In this document: positions 17,722 through 27,445 of the stretch, piece by piece
Position numbering within the stretch: position 1 is the stretch's first letter
Layout: every line of letters begins with the position of its first letter
NCBI RefSeq assembly: GCF_021168555.1
Contig: NZ_JAJOZS010000002.1
Location: forward strand, 270,291-334,290
DNA: 64,000 nt
Direction: 5' to 3'
Origin: Stenotrophomonas sp. MMGLT7
GTDB lineage: Bacteria; Pseudomonadota; Gammaproteobacteria; Xanthomonadales; Xanthomonadaceae
The notes under the pieces: generated by a model
Told to the model about the DNA's origin: nothing
The model's input: only the letters and a program-made list of their open reading frames with translations
Database searches by the model: none
Program-made: the position numbers and the translations under genes

Positions 17722-20378
17722 GCCGGCACCCCGCGTTCCCCGGCGGCGCGCGGCGGTGCCGGCGCCAGGTAGCCCACCACCGTGCACAGCAGGCCGTAGG
17801 CGATGAACGAGCCGATCCCGAGCAGGTTGCCCAGGTGCTGGCGGTCGATCAGCACCAGCTTGGCCAGCACCACCGCCATCAGCACCGCGCCGGCCAGCCA
17901 CAGGCCGCGGTGGCCGCGTCGCGAGCCCAGCACCCAGCCGATCACGCCCAGCACGCTCCACACCACGGTCAGGCTGGCCTGGGCCAGGCTGGAACCCCAC
18001 AATGCCGCGCCCCAGGGCACCGCGCCCCAATGATGGACGCTGCGCAGCGTCGCGCTGGTGATCCACAGCAGGCCCACCCCCGCCACCGCGGACAGCCGCC
18101 AGCGCCGTGCATCCACCGGCGCCTGCGGCGACCACAGCCAGCGCGCCGCCAGCGCCAGCGCCGCCAGCTGGAACAGCTCCAGCGGATTGAGCAGCGGCAG
18201 CCACGGCAGCGGTCGCGCCGGCGCCGGCAGCCACAGCGCGACCAGCCACCCCAGCCCGATCACGCCGAACACCGTCGCCAGCAACGAAACCCGGCAGGCG
18301 TCGAAGGAGGCCCCCAGCGGCACCGACAGCCAGCGCCAGCGCGACAACGCCACGGCCGCCAGGGCCAGCCACGGCAGTGCCGGCAGCGCCAGCCGCCAGC
18401 CCTGCGCCAGGTCCGACCACGTCGCCAGCCAGTGCAGGCACAGCGACAGCGCGAACGCCCACGCCAGCCACCAGACGAACTGGCTGGCCCGTGCCCAGGC
18501 GCCGGTCGATGTCCGCAGGCACCACAGGCCACGAACACCGAACAGGGCGTAGACCAGCCATGCCCAGGCGCCATGGCCGGCGAACGGCTGCGCATGCATC
18601 CCCGCCTGCAGCCAGGCCAGCGGCAGCGCCAGCGCCAGTCCCGCGAACGTGGTGGCGGCCAGTGCCGGCGCGGGCTGGCGCCGGTGCGCCTCGGCCGCCA
18701 GCCAGCCGCTCAGCGCGGCCAGCGCCAGCCAGGCGTCGGCCTGCAGCGAGGCCGGCGCGAACCGTGCCAGTTCGTGGACCAGCGCCGCGCTCCACCAGCC
18801 CAGCGCCCACAGGTAGAACGCCAGCGCCGGTACCGGACGCCGGCCGCGCCAGCAGCTCCAGGCACTGGCGAATCCGCCCAGCGCCAGCAGCAGCGCGCTC
18901 ATGAAGGTCGCATTGGCGAACATGTGCCGGTCCAGCGGCCACGCATCCACGCCCATCAGGAAGCCGAACGCCGCCGCCAGCTGCAGCACCGTGCCGGCCC
19001 ATTGCGGCAGGCGGCGCTGCTGGCGCAGCCCCAGCCAGACCAGCGCGGCGCCTTCCAGCGCGAACACGCTGGCGGTCGCCCGCGCCGACAGCGCCAGCGG
19101 CACCGCCAGCGTCGCGAAACCCACCGCCAGCACCGCGTACGACTGCGCCAGCAACGGCTGCCGCAACCGCCGCTGCAGCCCCCAGCCCAGCGCGGCGTAG
19201 ACCGCGGCCAGGACCAGCGCGCACAGCGCCAGCGGCATGCGCTCGCCTTCCAGCAGTGCCGCCTGCAGCGAGAACGCCACCAGCGGCGTGCCGAACACCA
19301 GGCAGCCATCGACCACCGCGCGTCCGCTCGCCTGCCGCAGCGCGTAGAGGATCGGGATCAGCAGGTAGAAGGCGAAGAACAGCAGCAGGAACGGCTCGGT
19401 GCTGGCGAAGTGCTGCGGGCGGTACTGCAGCACGCCCCACACGATCCCGATGCCGAAGGTGAAGGCGAAACCGAGCAGGTTGAGCTCGCGCCACGGCCGC
19501 ACCCAGGCGATCGCCAGCACCCCGGCATTGAGCAGCGCGTAGTAGGAGAACAGCGCCACGTGGTTGCCGCTGCCGGTGGAAAGCCAGATCGGCGCAAGGA
19601 AGCCCGCCAGCACGCCGAGCACCGCCAGCGTGCGCGAGTCCTGCAGCACCGCCAGCACGCACAGCCCGGCCACCAGCACCACGCTCAGCGCGAACGCCGC
19701 GCCCACGGGCAGCATTGCGTAGAGCCGGTAGGCGGCGAACACGATCAGCAGCAGGATGCCGATCGCACCGCCCTGCACCGCCAGCGCGAAGGCAGGCCGA
19801 CGCGCGCGCTGGCGCCAGCCCAGCACCAGCGCGGCCAGCGCGAAGGCGGCGATCCCGGCCAGCCGCAGCTCGACCGGTACGCTCAGCCAGCCCTGGTCGC
19901 TGGCGTACTTGAGCAGCGCCGCCACGCCGGCGAACAGGACCAGCACGCCGATCTTGACCGGCACGTTGCCCTCGGTGAACCAGCGCCGCAGCGTGGCCAG
20001 CGCCACGTCCAGCGGTCCCGGCCCACGCGGCGCCTGCTCCTGCGCATGCCGAAGCGGAGGCTCGGGCGCTGCGGCAGGCGCTGGCGACGGTGGCAGCGAG
20101 GATGCTGTGGGCGGCGAGGATGCGCCTGCGCCGGGTGCCGCCCGGGCTTCATCGGAAACGTCCTCGCCGCCGCTCCATGCCCGCACTGCGGCAGTGCGGG
20201 CAGCCGGTTCGCGCGCATCGGCCGGGCCGGCCGGCACCTGCTGCGCCATCTGCCGCAACGCGGCTTCCAGCATCGACACCCTGCGCCGCAGCCCCGACAG
20301 CGAGACCAGCATCACCACCAGCAACACCGGCACGGACACCACCACCAGCACTGCCAGCACCGCCATCATTTCGAGCAT
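17718..20378 (-). CDS. DUF2339 multi-spanning membrane protein
   Basis: An 886-residue inner-membrane protein. One N-terminal helix (MLEMMAVLAVLVVVSVPVL) is followed by a short coiled segment (LRRRVSMLEAALRQMAQQV), a Pro/Ala-rich linker to residue ~125, and then more than 20 predicted hydrophobic helices, starting with FTEGNVPVKIGVLVLFAGVA. The family is widespread in proteobacteria but uncharacterised. It forms an operon with DUF3999 by a 4-nt overlap. The pair interrupts gap and pgk, which are on the same strand. A cell-envelope transport or polymer role is plausible but not shown. Confidence 0.88.
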   Translation of the reverse strand: MLEMMAVLAVLVVVSVPVLLVVMLVSLSGLRRRVSMLEAALRQMAQQVPAGPADAREPAARTAAVRAWSGGEDVSDEARAAPGAGASSPPTASSLPPSPAPAAAPEPPLRHAQEQAPRGPGPLDVALATLRRWFTEGNVPVKIGVLVLFAGVAALLKYASDQGWLSVPVELRLAGIAAFALAALVLGWRQRARRPAFALAVQGGAIGILLLIVFAAYRLYAMLPVGAAFALSVVLVAGLCVLAVLQDSRTLAVLGVLAGFLAPIWLSTGSGNHVALFSYYALLNAGVLAIAWVRPWRELNLLGFAFTFGIGIVWGVLQYRPQHFASTEPFLLLFFAFYLLIPILYALRQASGRAVVDGCLVFGTPLVAFSLQAALLEGERMPLALCALVLAAVYAALGWGLQRRLRQPLLAQSYAVLAVGFATLAVPLALSARATASVFALEGAALVWLGLRQQRRLPQWAGTVLQLAAAFGFLMGVDAWPLDRHMFANATFMSALLLALGGFASAWSCWRGRRPVPALAFYLWALGWWSAALVHELARFAPASLQADAWLALAALSGWLAAEAHRRQPAPALAATTFAGLALALPLAWLQAGMHAQPFAGHGAWAWLVYALFGVRGLWCLRTSTGAWARASQFVWWLAWAFALSLCLHWLATWSDLAQGWRLALPALPWLALAAVALSRWRWLSVPLGASFDACRVSLLATVFGVIGLGWLVALWLPAPARPLPWLPLLNPLELFQLAALALAARWLWSPQAPVDARRWRLSAVAGVGLLWITSATLRSVHHWGAVPWGAALWGSSLAQASLTVVWSVLGVIGWVLGSRRGHRGLWLAGAVLMAVVLAKLVLIDRQHLGNLLGIGSFIAYGLLCTVVGYLAPAPPRAAGERGVPA

Positions 20379-20490
20379 TCGCCACCCCGGACCGGTCGGT
20401 CACATCCTGTGTCGGGACGCATGGTATCCCGGCGCCGCGATCCGATCCCCCGCGATGGCCTGTCTCTTCATCACATTCGAAATCCCCGAT

Positions 20491-20617
20491 CCTTCTCCCG
20501 CTTGCGGGGGAAGCTGCCCGAAGGGCGGATGGGGGCTGTCTGCAACATCGGGAAGCAACAGCGAGAGCCGCCCTCATCCGGCGCTGCGCGCCACCTTCTC
20601 CCGCGAGCGGGAGAAGG
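20491..20617. repeat. RIME-like mosaic repeat
   Basis: Two terminal palindromes, CCTTCTCCCGCTTGCGGGGG (with following AAG) at the left and CCTTCTCCCGCGAGCGGGAG (with AAGG) at the right, flank inner segments GGGCGGATGGGGG and CCCTCATCCGGCGCTGCGCG. The same architecture recurs at 37491-37603. Such elements are scattered between genes in many proteobacteria. Confidence 0.75.
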
Positions 20618-20703
20618 GAACCGCGTGCCGCCGATTTTGTGATCGGGGGACAGCACGACGGCAGGGCGCCGCCGCGATGGCCGGCCTGCGCAGCGCCAAA
20701 AGG

Positions 20704-20725
20704 AAAGGCGCCCGCAGGCGCCCTT
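20704..20725 (-). terminator. Terminator of gap
   Basis: On the minus strand AAGGGCGCC-TGCG-GGCGCCTTT forms a stem and is followed by CCTTTT, giving a U-rich tail. It lies 27 bp after the gap stop codon. Confidence 0.7.
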
Positions 20726-20751
20726 CCGGTACATCGCGAACGAGGCGCCGC

Positions 20752-21903
<1,152 letters not shown>

Positions 21904-21954
21904 TTAAGAAATCGAAAAAATCCGCTCAAATTCCGACCCACCGAGAGTCAACAC

Positions 21955-22599
21955 ATGAGCAAGAACATCTCGCTACTCGCCGCAAGCCTGGCTGCCGCCA
22001 TCGCCTTCGCCGCCGCGCCGGCCATGGCGCAATCCAAGGGTGACTGGACCATCGGCGTGGGCGTGCACAACGTCGATCCCAAGTCCGACAACGGCACCCT
22101 GAACGGTTCGGCGCTGGACCTGGGCGCGCTCAAGACCCACGTGGACGACGACACCAAGCCCACCGTGACCTTCGAGTACTTCATCGCCGACAACGTGGGC
22201 ATCGAGGTGCTGGGCGCGCTGCCGTTCAAGCACGACATCAGCATCGACGGCGTCGGCAAGGTCGGCGAGACCAAGCAGCTGCCGCCGGTGGTGTCGCTGC
22301 AGTACCACTTCACCAACGCCAGCATCGCCACCCCGTTCGTCGGCCTGGGCGTGAACTACACCAAGTTCTTCAGCACCGACGGCAAGGGCGCGCTGGCCGA
22401 CGCCAAGCTGCGCCTGGAAGACTCCTGGGGCCTGGCCGCGCACGTGGGCGTGGACTTCGCCGTCAGCGACAAGGGCGCGCTGCGCGTGGACATGCGCTGG
22501 GCCGACATCGACACCAAGGTGAAGGTCAACGGCAACAAGCTCGGCACCGCCAACATCGACCCGCTGGTCTACGGCGTCGCCTACGTGTTCAAGTTCTGA
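21955..22599 (+). CDS. ompW: OmpW family outer-membrane protein
   Basis: A 214-residue small beta-barrel of eight strands with a hydrophobic channel. The signal peptide spans residues 1-25 (MSKNISLLAASLAAAIAFAA, cleavage after AMA). The mature protein begins QSKGDWTIGVGVHNVDPKSD, a typical OmpW first strand, and ends in the aromatic YVFKF expected for barrel assembly. The conserved LPPVVSLQYHF and GLGVNYTKFF segments lie in the middle. OmpW is linked in enterobacteria to anaerobic and stress adaptation and to FNR control, which fits the FNR-type box upstream. A strong terminator follows. Confidence 0.92.
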   Translation: MSKNISLLAASLAAAIAFAAAPAMAQSKGDWTIGVGVHNVDPKSDNGTLNGSALDLGALKTHVDDDTKPTVTFEYFIADNVGIEVLGALPFKHDISIDGVGKVGETKQLPPVVSLQYHFTNASIATPFVGLGVNYTKFFSTDGKGALADAKLRLEDSWGLAAHVGVDFAVSDKGALRVDMRWADIDTKVKVNGNKLGTANIDPLVYGVAYVFKF

Positions 22600-22636
22600 T
22601 AACCCCCTCCCATCAGGCTTTTCACGCAGTGCACGC

Positions 22637-22668
22637 AACGGGCGGAAGGTTCTCCTTCCGCCCGTTTT
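22637..22668 (+). terminator. Rho-independent terminator of ompW
   Basis: 13-bp stem AACGGGCGGAAGG / CCTTCCGCCCGTT with a TTCT loop, followed by further Ts (TTTT in total from the stem end). It lies 37 bp after the ompW stop. Confidence 0.88.
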
Positions 22669-22712
22669 CTGTGGCCTTTTCCGCGTGGGACGCTGTTGCA
22701 TTGCAACCGCGC

Positions 22713-22779
22713 AGCCCGGGTAAGCGAATCGCACCGTGCATGGCTGGCCGATGACCCGGGTGCGCTCCGCTTGCCCGGC
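22713..22779. repeat. REP-like inverted pair
   Basis: GCCCGGGTAAGCG..CGCACC on the left is mirrored by GGTGCG..CGCTTGCCCGGC on the right, with about 22 bp between. The GTAAGCG-type arm is a common REP sequence in xanthomonads. Confidence 0.5.
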
Positions 22780-22868
22780 CTACGGGTCGGGGCGTTCCCT
22801 GCCGGCCGCGACGGCAGCGCCGCTTCCGCTCCCGAATCCGTCATGACCGCGCCGGTAGAATCGACGGC

Positions 22869-23669
22869 ATGAAGAAGACCCACTTGACCGCACTGCTGTG
22901 CACGCTGGCCTGCGCACTGCAGCCGTTCCAGGCCCTGGCCTGGGGTGGACAGGGCCACCGTCTCGTCGCCGAGATCGCGCAGGCGCAACTCACCCCGCAG
23001 GCCCGCCAGCAGGTGACGCAACTGCTGCAAGGCGAACCCGTGGCCACGCTGCCGGGCATCGCCTCCTGGGCAGACGAACTGCGCGAATCCGACCCGGACC
23101 TGGGCAAGCGCAGCGCGCGCTGGCACTACGTCAACATCGGCGAAAGCGACTGCCGGTACCAGCCGTCGCGCGACTGCGCCGATGGCAACTGCGTGGTCGA
23201 GGCGTTGCAGGCCCAGGCCGCGCTGCTGGCCGACCGCAGCCAGCCGCTGCCGGTGCGGCGCCAGGCTCTCAAGTTCGTGGTGCACCTGGTCGGCGACATC
23301 CACCAGCCCATGCATGCCGGCTACGCCCGCGACCGCGGCGGCAACGACTACCAGATCCAGTTCGATGGCCGCGGCAGCAACCTGCACTCGCTGTGGGACA
23401 GCGGCATGCTGCGCCAGCGCAAGCTGGACGACGCGCACTACCTGCAGGTACTGCAGGCGCTGCCGCGTGCGGCGCCGGCCAGGGCGGCCGATGCCCCAGG
23501 CTGGGCCGAGGCGTCGTGCCGCATCGCCATCGCGCCTGGCACCTATCCGCCGCGCCACGTCCTGCCGGCCGGCTACGTCGAAACCCGGCGCCCGCTGGCC
23601 GAGGCCCAGCTGCGCCTGGCCGGCGACCGGCTGGCGGACCTGCTCAATGCGGCGTTTTCCCCGCCCTGA
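22869..23669 (+). CDS. S1/P1 family nuclease
   Basis: A 266-residue secreted zinc nuclease that degrades single-stranded nucleic acids and often removes 3'-phosphates. The signal peptide ends at ALA-24, placing W25 at the mature N-terminus, where it is a zinc ligand in this family. Other ligand motifs are GHRLVAEIAQ (H30), RWHYVNIGE, VVHLVGDIHQPMHAG near residue 140, GGND, and NLHSLWDSG. It is probably periplasmic or secreted and used for phosphate or nucleotide scavenging. The gene stands alone, 12 bp before the next plus-strand gene, so the two may be co-transcribed. Confidence 0.92.
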   Translation: MKKTHLTALLCTLACALQPFQALAWGGQGHRLVAEIAQAQLTPQARQQVTQLLQGEPVATLPGIASWADELRESDPDLGKRSARWHYVNIGESDCRYQPSRDCADGNCVVEALQAQAALLADRSQPLPVRRQALKFVVHLVGDIHQPMHAGYARDRGGNDYQIQFDGRGSNLHSLWDSGMLRQRKLDDAHYLQVLQALPRAAPARAADAPGWAEASCRIAIAPGTYPPRHVLPAGYVETRRPLAEAQLRLAGDRLADLLNAAFSPP

Positions 23670-23681
23670 CCGGAGATCGAC

Positions 23682-24497
23682 ATGACCGTCGAGGTGATTC
23701 CCTTCTTCCATGTCGGCAGCAACACCTTCAGCTACCTGGCGGCCGACCCGGCCAGCGGCGACGCCGCGGTGATCGACCCGGTGCTGGAGTACGACCCGCA
23801 CAGCGGGGCCGCCGATGAAGCGCCGGCCCAGGCGCTGGTCGATGCCGTGCGGCAACGCGGCTGGCAGGTGCAGTGGCTGCTGGAAACCCACGCCCACGCC
23901 GACCATGTCTCGGCCGCGCGCTGGCTCAAGCGGCAATGGCCGCAGGCCCGCGTGGGCATCGGCGCCGGCATCGTCCAGGTGCAGCGCACCTTCGCCGGCC
24001 CGCTCGGGCTGCCGCAGGGCTTCCGCAGCGACGGCACCCAGTTCGACCACCTGTTCGTCGATGGCGAACGCTTCGCCGTGGGCGGCGTGCAGGCGCGCGT
24101 CATCGCCGTGCCGGGCCATACGCCGGACAGCATCGCCTACCTGATCGGCGATGCGCTGTTCCCCGGCGATTCGATCTTCATGCCCGACGGCGGCACCGCA
24201 CGCTGCGACTTCCCCGGCGGCGACGCCGCGCAGCTGTACCGCTCCATCCGCCGCCTGTACGAGCTTGCCGATGCGACGCGCATGTTCGTCTGCCACGACT
24301 ACGGACCGGGCGGCCGCGAGGTCGCCTGCCAGACCAGCATCGGCGAGCAGAAGCGCGGCAACATCCACGTGCGTGCGGACACCTCCGAGCAGGACTTCGT
24401 GCGGCAGCGCACCGCGCGCGACGCCACGCTGGCGCCGCCGCGGCTGATGCAGCCGGCGGTGCGCGCCAACATCCAGGGCGGGGCCTTGCCGGACTGA
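23682..24497 (+). CDS. Metallo-beta-lactamase-fold hydrolase (Blh/ETHE1-like)
   Basis: A 271-residue MBL-fold enzyme. The metal motif is H70-x-H72-x-D74-H75 in LLETHAHADHVSA; further ligands are in VPGHTPDSIAY and FVCHDYGPGGREV. The sequence and DGGTARCDFPGGDAAQLYRSI match the persulfide dioxygenase-like (ETHE1/Blh) subgroup, which oxidises glutathione persulfide with one iron. A glyoxalase II activity is the main alternative. No rhodanese, sulfite exporter or BigR regulator is adjacent, which weakens the sulfur link. The start follows GGAGA, 8 nt upstream. It starts 12 bp after the nuclease stop. Confidence 0.82.
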   Translation: MTVEVIPFFHVGSNTFSYLAADPASGDAAVIDPVLEYDPHSGAADEAPAQALVDAVRQRGWQVQWLLETHAHADHVSAARWLKRQWPQARVGIGAGIVQVQRTFAGPLGLPQGFRSDGTQFDHLFVDGERFAVGGVQARVIAVPGHTPDSIAYLIGDALFPGDSIFMPDGGTARCDFPGGDAAQLYRSIRRLYELADATRMFVCHDYGPGGREVACQTSIGEQKRGNIHVRADTSEQDFVRQRTARDATLAPPRLMQPAVRANIQGGALPD

Positions 24498-24570
24498 GCC
24501 GCCGCTTCACGCCGCGGATACCCGCCGCATCGCCGCCGCGCGCATCATGGGCGCGGGCTGGAACGAGGGC

Positions 24571-25134
24571 ATGGCGATGAAGAAATACCGCAAGCAGGAT
24601 TTCCCGGTCGAACAGGTGCGGCGCTTCCTCGAGCCGGGGCCGATCGTGCTGGTCAGCTCGGCATGCGACGGCGAGCGCGACATCATGACCATGGGCTGGC
24701 ACATGGTGCTGGAGTTCTCGCCATCGCTGCTGGCTTGCTGCATCTCCAGCGGCAACCACAGCTTCGAGCTGGTGCGCCGCAGCCGCGAGTGCGTGATCAA
24801 CCTGCCCACCGTCGACATCGTCGATACCGTGGCCGGCATCGGCAACAGCAGCGGCGCACAGATCGACAAGTTCGCCCATTTTGGCCTGACCGCCGAGGAC
24901 GCCGAACACGTGGACGCTCCGCTGATCGCCGAGTGCCACTCCAGTTTCGAATGCCGCCTCCACGACGACAGCCAGGTCGAGCGCTACAACCTGTTCATCT
25001 GGGAAGTGGTGAAGGCGCACGTGGCGCCGCGCCCGCGGATCCCGCAGACCGTGCACTACCGCGGCGACGGCGAGTTCATGGTCGCGGGCAAGGAGATCTC
25101 GCGGCGGCGGCTGTTCCTGCCGGAGATGCTGTAG
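24571..25134 (+). CDS. Flavin reductase-like domain protein
   Basis: A 187-residue FMN-binding split-barrel protein. Characteristic stretches are PGPIVLVSSACDGERDIMTM (residues ~22-41), SPSLLACCISSGNHSFELVR, and ECVINLPTVDIVD. Family members are NAD(P)H:flavin reductases feeding two-component monooxygenases, or FMN-containing hydrolase/isomerase-like enzymes; no monooxygenase is adjacent. ATG 24571 is chosen because GAGGG lies just upstream; the same frame has an ATG at 24547. It faces the lipoprotein gene across a REP pair. Confidence 0.85.
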   Translation: MAMKKYRKQDFPVEQVRRFLEPGPIVLVSSACDGERDIMTMGWHMVLEFSPSLLACCISSGNHSFELVRRSRECVINLPTVDIVDTVAGIGNSSGAQIDKFAHFGLTAEDAEHVDAPLIAECHSSFECRLHDDSQVERYNLFIWEVVKAHVAPRPRIPQTVHYRGDGEFMVAGKEISRRRLFLPEML

Positions 25135-25278
25135 GGCGGGCCCTGGCCCGCCGCAGGGTGCTCGCAGAACCGGCGCATCCGCGCCTCGATCGTTGGCTTG
25201 CGTGCCTTCGGTCCGTGGCCTCGGCGGTCGCGGTGGGCGGCGCGGACTCCGCGGTAGGCCAAGTGCTGGAGCGCCCTT

Positions 25279-25357
25279 GTAGGAGCGACTTCAGTCGCGA
25301 TGAGGCTCTACCGGTAAAGCCCCATCGCGACTGAAGTCGCTCCTACGTCGCTCCTAC
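25279..25357. repeat. REP pair (GTAGGAGCGACTTCAGTCGC type)
   Basis: Perfect 24-bp inverted arms at 25279-25302 and 25323-25346, starting GTAGGAGCGACTTCAG, around a loop containing the palindrome TACCGGTA. An extra half-unit GTCGCTCCTAC follows to 25357. The same element occurs at 49192-49272. It sits between two convergent 3' ends and could act as a transcription end signal. Confidence 0.9.
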
Positions 25358-25400
25358 AACGGCGCCGCCAACGGTGTCGCCAACGCTGCCGCGGGCGGGC

Positions 25401-25991
25401 TCAACTGCGCGGCATGCTGCCGGAGCGCACCGTCGCCTTGCCCTGCCGCACCTCGAAGGTGAACGCGTACTGCAGCGTCACCGCCACCGGCTGCACCTGC
25501 TGGGCATCGGCGCAGTCGCCAGGGTCGTCGGGGACGGCAGCGTCGGCATAGCTGCACATCGCCGCCGGACGGAATCGCCAGCGCGCCACCGCATCGAGCG
25601 CCGCCTGCACCAGCACGGCGCTGGCCGGATCGGCGACGGCGCCGCACTCCTCGCGCTCGGCCAGGGGCGTGGCATGCATCACCGTGCCGTCGTCGGCGAT
25701 CGCCACGCTCACGCACACGACGGTGGGCGGCAGCGTCTGCCGGCCCGCTTGCGGCGGCAGCACCGGCTCGGGCGCCTGCAGCGGCAGCGGCATGCGGAAC
25801 AACTGTCGCGGCTGCAAGGTGTAGCGCTCCAGCCGGCCGCCCCCGCCGCCATCGGACTCCGCGCCTAGCAGGCGGCTGTCGATGGACTGCGAGTAGGCCG
25901 CCTCCTCCCGCGGCGGCGGCCTGCCGCCGCTGGCGCAGCCGGCGCATGCGGCCGCGAGCAGGCACGCCCAGGCCAGCGCGGGCGTGCTCAT
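25401..25991 (-). CDS. Lipoprotein with TonB-C-like domain
   Basis: A 196-residue predicted lipoprotein; the lipobox is LAAAC, giving lipidation at C16. After a low-complexity segment (ESDGGGGGRLERY), the C-terminal half contains PPTVVCVSVAIADDGTVMHAT and VQAALDAVARWRFRPA. This is the VxxxIxxDGxV...ALxAVxxWRFxPA pattern of the energy-transducer (TonB C-terminal) domain fold. Its start overlaps the M56 gene stop (ATGA). The same domain type closes the M56 protein, so the two may interact or bind the same ligand. It is the third gene of the BlaI-M56 operon. Function is unknown. Confidence 0.75.
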   Translation of the reverse strand: MSTPALAWACLLAAACAGCASGGRPPPREEAAYSQSIDSRLLGAESDGGGGGRLERYTLQPRQLFRMPLPLQAPEPVLPPQAGRQTLPPTVVCVSVAIADDGTVMHATPLAEREECGAVADPASAVLVQAALDAVARWRFRPAAMCSYADAAVPDDPGDCADAQQVQPVAVTLQYAFTFEVRQGKATVRSGSMPRS

Positions 25992-27445
25992 CCGGCCACC
26001 GTGGCGAGCACGCCGCACAGGCGCTTGGACGAATCGCCCGGATCGTCCCGCAGCACGTCGCAGGTTCCGCGATAGGAGCCGCTGTCGCCGCGCTCGATCC
26101 GGTACCAGCGATAGCGCCCGGCAGCCGCCACGCCTTCCGGTGCGGCGGCAGGTTGCATCATCGGATCGAAGGTCACCGGCACCCGCATCCTCCCGGGTAC
26201 CGCCACGCCATTCCTGCGTGCCGGCTCGAATCGCCATTGCATGGCCACGTCCAGCACGGACTGGTCGAACACGCCGGCCGGGCGACTGCGTTCCACCCGC
26301 GCGCCAGTGGGGACGCCCTGCGCATCGATGTCCATCAGCAGCACGACCTCGCCGCTGCGGGCGTGCCTGAGCGCTTCGGCCGGGTACTTCGGCGGCGGCA
26401 GCGACTGCTTCAGGCCGGGTGCGCCGGTGCCCGCCCGCGGCGTGTCCGCCGTGGGCACGGCCGATGCCGGTACGCCGGGGCCGGTGGCGGACTGCGCGCG
26501 CGCCTCGCTCCGGGTGGGGGCTGCCGCACCTGCGGACGCGACGGCACGCGCCGGCTGCTGCGCCCAGGCGGCGTAGGCGCCGGCGACGGCAAGGGCCGCG
26601 ACCAGCGTGCGGGCGAAGATCGCGCGGACCCGCGAGGGGGTCTTCCTCTTCAGCATGGCAATGCGCTCCTTGAGGGGGTGGCGGGGTGTCCATTGGCAGG
26701 CCATCGGCGCCAGCGGGCCGGTGAACTGGGTCTTGAGCATGGCGCTGGCGTAGGCCTTGCGAGCCGCGGGCATGGCGGCGACCACGGCGGCATCGCAGGC
26801 CAGTTCCTGGTCGAGACGGAAGCGACGCAGCGCGAGGTGCAGCAGCGGGTTGAACCAGTGCAGGCAAAGCACCGCCGCCGCCACGGCGTTGGCCCAGGCA
26901 TCGCCGCGGCGCAGGTGCACGCGCTCGTGCGCCAGCACCAGGCGCTGCTCCTCGGCCGTGTAGCGTCGTTCGAAGTCGTGCGGCAGCACGATCCGGGGGC
27001 GCAGCAGGCCGACCAGCGCCGGCAGCGCTGCGCCATCGCCCTGCGCCCGGAATACCTGCGCGCTCCCGCCTGCGACCGCCTGCAGCGCCCCGAGTCCGCG
27101 CAGGAAACGCAGGTGCCGGCAGCCGAGCACGATCGCCGTGGCCAGCGCGCCGGCCAGCCACAGCGCCAGCACCGGCCACGTCCAGTCGATGCCGGCACCA
27201 TCGGCATGCAGCGGCGCGACCCGACCTTGCAGGCCCGCCAGCAGGAGCGGCGCCTCGACCGCCGCGCGGCGCGCCGGCAGCAGCACCGCGAGCATGGCCA
27301 GCGGCACGCACCACCAAAGCGCATAGGCTGCCTGCGCCCCGAATCCACGGCGAAGCGGCAGCCGCAGCGACAGCACCAGCGCCACCGCCAGCGAGCCGGC
27401 AACGGACAGCTTCGCCAGCACGGGCAGCACGACGTCAGGGCTCAT
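25988..27445 (-). CDS. M56 (BlaR1-like) membrane metallopeptidase with TonB-C domain
   Basis: A 485-residue sensor/protease. The N-terminal half has several membrane helices and the zinc motif H173-E-R-V-H177 in LVLAHERVHLRRGDAW, plus ELACDAAVV at residue ~214, both standard for M56/BlaR1. A last helix lies near residues 282-303. The periplasmic tail is not a penicillin-binding domain: after a Pro/Ala linker it carries PPPKYPAEALRHARSGEVVL...QWRFEPA (residues ~359-428), a TonB C-terminal-like domain. The start overlaps the BlaI-type repressor gene by 11 nt. By family analogy it cleaves or inactivates that repressor on sensing an envelope signal; the signal is unknown. Confidence 0.88.
   Translation of the reverse strand: MSPDVVLPVLAKLSVAGSLAVALVLSLRLPLRRGFGAQAAYALWWCVPLAMLAVLLPARRAAVEAPLLLAGLQGRVAPLHADGAGIDWTWPVLALWLAGALATAIVLGCRHLRFLRGLGALQAVAGGSAQVFRAQGDGAALPALVGLLRPRIVLPHDFERRYTAEEQRLVLAHERVHLRRGDAWANAVAAAVLCLHWFNPLLHLALRRFRLDQELACDAAVVAAMPAARKAYASAMLKTQFTGPLAPMACQWTPRHPLKERIAMLKRKTPSRVRAIFARTLVAALAVAGAYAAWAQQPARAVASAGAAAPTRSEARAQSATGPGVPASAVPTADTPRAGTGAPGLKQSLPPPKYPAEALRHARSGEVVLLMDIDAQGVPTGARVERSRPAGVFDQSVLDVAMQWRFEPARRNGVAVPGRMRVPVTFDPMMQPAAAPEGVAAAGRYRWYRIERGDSGSYRGTCDVLRDDPGDSSKRLCGVLATVAG

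Larger units (their letters stand above)
20379..20751. other. Intergenic interval with RIME/REP-like element
   Basis: 373 bp between gap and the DUF2339 gene. It holds the repeat described at 20491-20617 and the gap terminator at 20704-20725; nothing else is recognised. Confidence 0.5.

Noticed and set aside
16366..19662. Apparent 1098-codon fusion ending in DUF3999
   Set aside because: The first two thirds are the wrong frame of DUF2339; DUF3999 has its own signal peptide and start overlapping the DUF2339 stop.
17835..20642. Over 900-codon plus-strand open frame opposite the DUF2339 gene
   Set aside because: Composition is almost only Arg, Gln, His, Pro and Ala; it is the reverse of a membrane-protein gene with many GCC/CAG codons.
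23682..24497. Metallo-beta-lactamase resistance enzyme next to the BlaI-M56 genes
   Set aside because: The fold is shared, but the motifs are of the ETHE1/Blh type, there is no signal peptide, and it is on the other strand with another gene between.
25988..27445. Beta-lactam sensor BlaR1
   Set aside because: The protease part matches, but the C-terminal penicillin-binding domain is absent and replaced by a TonB-C-like domain.
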